Source of the DNA: Euryarchaeota archaeon TMED117 | GTDB taxonomy: Archaea; Thermoplasmatota; Poseidoniia; Poseidoniales; Poseidoniaceae | Reading direction: 5' to 3' | NCBI GenBank assembly: GCA_002171315.2 | Contig: NHFS02000048.1 | Coordinates: 1 to 9,566 of the forward strand | Length of the DNA stretch: 9,566 nucleotides | In this document: positions 7,494 through 9,566 of the stretch, piece after piece | Numbering within the stretch: the stretch's first letter is position 1 | Layout of the letters: each line of letters starts with the position of its first letter | Program-made: the position numbers and the translations under genes | The notes under the pieces: model-generated | Told to the model about the DNA's origin: nothing | Seen by the model: the letters and a program-made list of their open reading frames with translations, nothing else | Databases searched by the model: none

Positions 7494-8036
7494 TTGACGA
7501 TTCCCTTGCATGCCATTTGGCTTGCACAAGATGATCCGAAAAAAAATACAGCTGTTCGTTCATCAAGAGATGATCTCTTAACTCTACACAAGGATTTCAG
7601 GAGACTCCCACGTAGAGGCATTATTTTAGAACCATTATGCGGAAAAGTACTCGGACCAGAAGATAGGGAACTTTTCAAGGGTAATGCCGCTATTGTTGGC
7701 TTAGATTGTTCTTGGGCACATATAGAATCCTCTGTTGAGACTGTGATGAAGAGAACTAGACTTCAAGCGCGTACATTGCCTTTACTCCTTGCAGCGAATC
7801 CAGTCAATTGGGGTAAACCTTCCAAATTATCAACGGTTGAAGCAATTGCAGCTGCATGTGTCTTGATGGGTGAAGATGAACAAGCGGAAATGCTTCTTAG
7901 TAAATTTAGGTGGGGTAATAGATTTCTAGAACTTAATGCTGAACCGTTAGAAGCATACTCGTCCGCTAAAAGTTCAGCAGAATTAGTTGCTTTGCAGTTT
8001 GAATTTTTTGATATTGAGGTTGATGATGATGGATGA
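7494..8036 (+). CDS. tsr3: Tsr3/DUF367 family: small-subunit rRNA aminocarboxypropyltransferase
   Basis: 180 residues from a TTG start. Tsr3 enzymes use S-adenosylmethionine to transfer the 3-amino-3-carboxypropyl group to a modified uridine of small-subunit rRNA (18S in eukaryotes, 16S in archaea) during ribosome maturation. Key family blocks are visible: DDPKKNTA (13-20), VGLDCSWAHIE (68-78), RTLPLLLAANPVNWGKPSKL (93-112), STVEAIAAACVLMG (113-126) and KFRWGNRFLELN (137-148). The last block begins with the Lys-Phe-x-Trp-Gly typical of the family. The C-terminus is acidic (DIEVDDDG). The length is usual for archaeal members, which lack the long eukaryotic tails. It lies 4 bp after MBF1 and overlaps the FdhD gene start by 14 bp. 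Family assignment is strong; the target nucleotide is from family knowledge. Confidence 0.93.
   Translation: MTIPLHAIWLAQDDPKKNTAVRSSRDDLLTLHKDFRRLPRRGIILEPLCGKVLGPEDRELFKGNAAIVGLDCSWAHIESSVETVMKRTRLQARTLPLLLAANPVNWGKPSKLSTVEAIAAACVLMGEDEQAEMLLSKFRWGNRFLELNAEPLEAYSSAKSSAELVALQFEFFDIEVDDDG
8016..8031 (+). promoter_or_regulatory. Shine-Dalgarno plus three consecutive in-frame ATG codons at the FdhD start
   Basis: GAGGT (8016-8020) precedes three in-frame ATGs at 8023, 8026 and 8029, all inside the last codons of Tsr3. Spacings from the GAGGT are about 2, 5 and 8 nt, so 8026 or 8029 are the better-placed starts. The resulting protein differs by at most two Met residues. Confidence 0.5.
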
Positions 8037-8811
8037 TGAATTTCAGAAAATCCCATTACAGCGTTTGGAGAATAACAAACACCACATTGAATCAGAATCT
8101 ATCGTCCAGGAATCGGTTATAACCCTCCATTATAACGATAAAAATGGTAAAAATACACCTCATGTCACCTTGCTTGGGACGCCTACAAAAATCAAAGAAT
8201 TACACATAGGCCACATTTATTGTGAAGGATTGACGACAAGTATTCCAGCAACAAATAGAATTCAATATCAGATCATAGATGGAAAGGTTGATTCTTTTTA
8301 TCTGTCCCAAATAAATTCTAAACCTGAACATCGAGTAATAACAACTTCATGTGGTGCATGTAATCATCCTGATTTATCAGTAAATCCTAACCAAGATAAT
8401 ATGAGTCTAGAGAACAGCCAACTCTCCCATGAAGAATTGAAAACTGCCCTTGATACCATGCGTAAAGATATGAATCTCTTTCAGAAAACAGGTGGTTGCC
8501 ATGGAGCAGGATTATTGAATTCCAATGGAAATGTACTATTTGTATCAGAGGATATCGGAAGACATAACGCAGTTGACAAAACCATAGGAACAGCAATATT
8601 GTCTGGTGTTGAACGTTTTGGGGAATACACATTGTTGTTGTCGGGTAGGTGTGGCTGGGATATTGTAGCAAAAGCTGTACGAATCGGGATACCAGCAATT
8701 GCCTCTGTTGGTGCATTTTCCACCGCTGCGCTAGATTTAGCGAGAGAAAACGGAATATGTTTGTATGGATTCGTTCGAGAATCTGGTGCCTGGAAAGCGG
8801 GTTTAAATTAG
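8023..8811 (+). CDS. fdhD: FdhD: formate dehydrogenase accessory sulfurtransferase
   Basis: 262 residues. FdhD carries persulfide sulfur from a cysteine desulfurase to the bis-MGD molybdenum cofactor, the sulfuration that makes formate-dehydrogenase-type enzymes active. The sulfur-transfer motif is intact: SCGAC with Cys110 and Cys113, matching the catalytic CxxC of E. coli FdhD. Other family blocks are GHIYCEGL (63-70), KTGGCHGAGL (155-164), SEDIGRHNAVDKTIG (175-189, a hallmark), LLLSGRCGWDIVAKAV (204-219) and LARENGICLYGFVR (239-252). The first ATG (8023) overlaps Tsr3 by 14 bp; two further ATGs follow directly. The next gene, 44 bp downstream, is a molybdopterin oxidoreductase of the kind FdhD matures, which supports a maturation factor/client pairing. 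Confidence 0.95.
   Translation: MMMDDEFQKIPLQRLENNKHHIESESIVQESVITLHYNDKNGKNTPHVTLLGTPTKIKELHIGHIYCEGLTTSIPATNRIQYQIIDGKVDSFYLSQINSKPEHRVITTSCGACNHPDLSVNPNQDNMSLENSQLSHEELKTALDTMRKDMNLFQKTGGCHGAGLLNSNGNVLFVSEDIGRHNAVDKTIGTAILSGVERFGEYTLLLSGRCGWDIVAKAVRIGIPAIASVGAFSTAALDLARENGICLYGFVRESGAWKAGLN
8802..8809 (+). promoter_or_regulatory. possible TATA box for the molybdopterin oxidoreductase gene
   Basis: TTTAAATT at 8802-8809, overlapping the end of fdhD, resembles the archaeal TATA consensus. It lies about 50 bp before the ATG at 8856, which would place a transcript start near 8830 with a leader of about 25 nt containing AGGAG. This could give the oxidoreductase its own promoter in addition to read-through from fdhD. 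It is a sequence match only. Confidence 0.35.
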
Positions 8812-8855
8812 AAATCCTCCACAAGACTTGATGAACGTTATTGTTTGGCAGGAGT

Positions 8856-9566
8856 ATGCAGGAACCAACCGAAGGGGTTACGCCAGTTGATTCCAATCCT
8901 CTTCGATTAAGCAAAATCAAGAAGACCGCAGCTGGCATTCCTGCTGCTATTTCCTCTCTTAATCATGGGATTCGGAAAATGGGTGTTGTAAAAACAGTAA
9001 AAACACTACTCATGGTTAATCAAAAAGAAGGTTTTGATTGCCCGGGTTGTGCTTGGCCAGATCCAGAACACAGAACTTCCTTTGAATTCTGTGAAAATGG
9101 TGCTAAAGCAGTCGCAGATGAGGCTATGAAAGCGAATGTTAACCCAAACTTTTTCAAAAAATATTCAATCAAAGATCTGTTGGGAAAATCTGATCACTGG
9201 CTCAATAAGCAAGGACGTCTAGCCCATCCAATGGTATTAAAATCTGGTAATTCTCATTATGAATCTATCTCTTGGGATTCTGCGTTTGATATGATTGCTG
9301 AATCAATAAATGCCATGGATGTTCCTGAGCGAGGTGTTTTCTATACATCAGGGCGGACATCAAATGAAGCAGCATTTCTCTACCAAGCGCTTGTCAGAAG
9401 CCTCGGTACGAACAACTTACCTGATTGTTCCAATATGTGTCATGAATCAAGTGGCAAAGCTCTCGGTTCGACAATTGGTATCGGAAAGGGAACAGTACAT
9501 TTAGATGATTTTAACAAAAGCGATTTGATATTGGTTGTTGGACAAAACCCAGGAACAAACCATCCA
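8856..9566 (+). CDS. YdeP/FdhF-like molybdopterin oxidoreductase alpha subunit, N-terminal 237 residues (runs off the window)
   Basis: The frame stays open to the last base, giving 237 codons of a protein whose family is usually about 750-800 residues. It matches the E. coli YdeP type of formate-dehydrogenase-like oxidoreductase: EGFDCPGCAWPDPEHRTSFE (58-77) with FCENGAK, SGRTSNEAAFLYQ (165-177), NNLPDCSNMCHE (186-197), and GQNPGTNHP at the window edge. Cys195, followed by His196, aligns with the Mo-ligand position (selenocysteine 140 with His141 in E. coli FdhF), so a Cys-ligated bis-MGD enzyme is predicted. The iron-sulfur region has Cys62, Cys65 and Cys79 but Asp69 where FdhF has its third cluster Cys. 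The start is ATG 8856; AGGAG (8850-8854) sits only 1 nt before it, and an in-frame stop at 8832 leaves just a TTG (8841) as an upstream alternative. The physiological substrate of this subfamily is unsettled. Confidence 0.92.
   Translation, partial: MQEPTEGVTPVDSNPLRLSKIKKTAAGIPAAISSLNHGIRKMGVVKTVKTLLMVNQKEGFDCPGCAWPDPEHRTSFEFCENGAKAVADEAMKANVNPNFFKKYSIKDLLGKSDHWLNKQGRLAHPMVLKSGNSHYESISWDSAFDMIAESINAMDVPERGVFYTSGRTSNEAAFLYQALVRSLGTNNLPDCSNMCHESSGKALGSTIGIGKGTVHLDDFNKSDLILVVGQNPGTNHP

Noticed and set aside
8021..8038. GAT/ATG trinucleotide run as a possible microsatellite
   Set aside because: It is explained by coding overlap: Asp-rich end of Tsr3 and Met-Met-Met start of FdhD. It is too short to count as a repeat locus.
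8387..8938. A long (183-codon) open frame on the minus strand
   Set aside because: It lies antisense to fdhD and the start of the molybdoenzyme gene, both with clear family motifs. Its product is His/Leu-rich without any recognisable domain, so it is a shadow frame.
9310..9504. Plus-strand 64-codon open frame
   Set aside because: It lies in another frame inside the molybdopterin oxidoreductase, whose own frame has strong conserved motifs over the same bases.
1..9566. CRISPR arrays, insertion sequences, tRNA/rRNA genes, defence or toxin-antitoxin genes
   Set aside because: No spaced direct repeats, transposase motifs, terminal inverted repeats or tRNA-like cloverleaf segments were seen. All gaps between genes are about 120 bp or less, and every gene belongs to a known family.

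Overview
The window (9,566 bp, AT-leaning by eye) is densely coding chromosomal DNA from an archaeon. The archaeal call rests on a proteasome-activating nucleotidase (PAN) with a C-terminal HbYX-type tail, an archaeal-type MBF1 (zinc ribbon plus HTH) and a Tsr3/DUF367 rRNA-modification enzyme. A folate-type formiminotransferase/cyclodeaminase pair, a bacterial-looking methionyl-tRNA synthetase and a YdeP-type molybdoenzyme point to a heterotrophic archaeon with many bacterial-like metabolic genes. A marine Thermoplasmatota/Poseidoniales-like (Marine Group II) source is my best guess. That is inference from gene content; there is no rRNA to confirm it.

Layout. (1) 1-585 (+): 3' part of an alpha/beta hydrolase. 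(2) 571-1608 (-): CNNM/CorC-type membrane protein with a CBS pair, convergent with and overlapping the hydrolase by 15 bp. (3) 1728-3968 (+): full-length MetRS with a fused C-terminal tRNA-binding domain, divergent from the CNNM gene. (4) 3954-6896 (-): a three-gene leftward block, PAN, then glutamate formiminotransferase, then formimino-THF cyclodeaminase. Its last gene overlaps metG by exactly 15 bp. (5) 6998-9566 (+): a rightward block of MBF1, Tsr3, FdhD and a YdeP/FdhF-like molybdopterin oxidoreductase that runs off the window. MBF1/Tsr3/FdhD are packed with a 4-bp gap and a 14-bp overlap.

How the genes may work together. The two FTCD enzymes would move the formimino group of N-formimino-glutamate (a histidine-degradation product) onto tetrahydrofolate and release ammonia to give 5,10-methenyl-THF. 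FdhD is the sulfurtransferase that activates formate-dehydrogenase-type molybdenum cofactor, and the next gene encodes exactly such an enzyme, so those two form a maturation factor/client pair. PAN unfolds substrates for the 20S proteasome. MBF1, Tsr3 and MetRS serve transcription/translation. No CRISPR array, insertion sequence, phage gene, tRNA or rRNA was seen, and no non-coding stretch exceeds about 120 bp. I did not find a clearly new multi-gene system. The most interesting points are the FdhD/YdeP-like pair with its altered cysteine set, the paired 15-bp convergent overlaps, and the MBF1-Tsr3-FdhD coupling.
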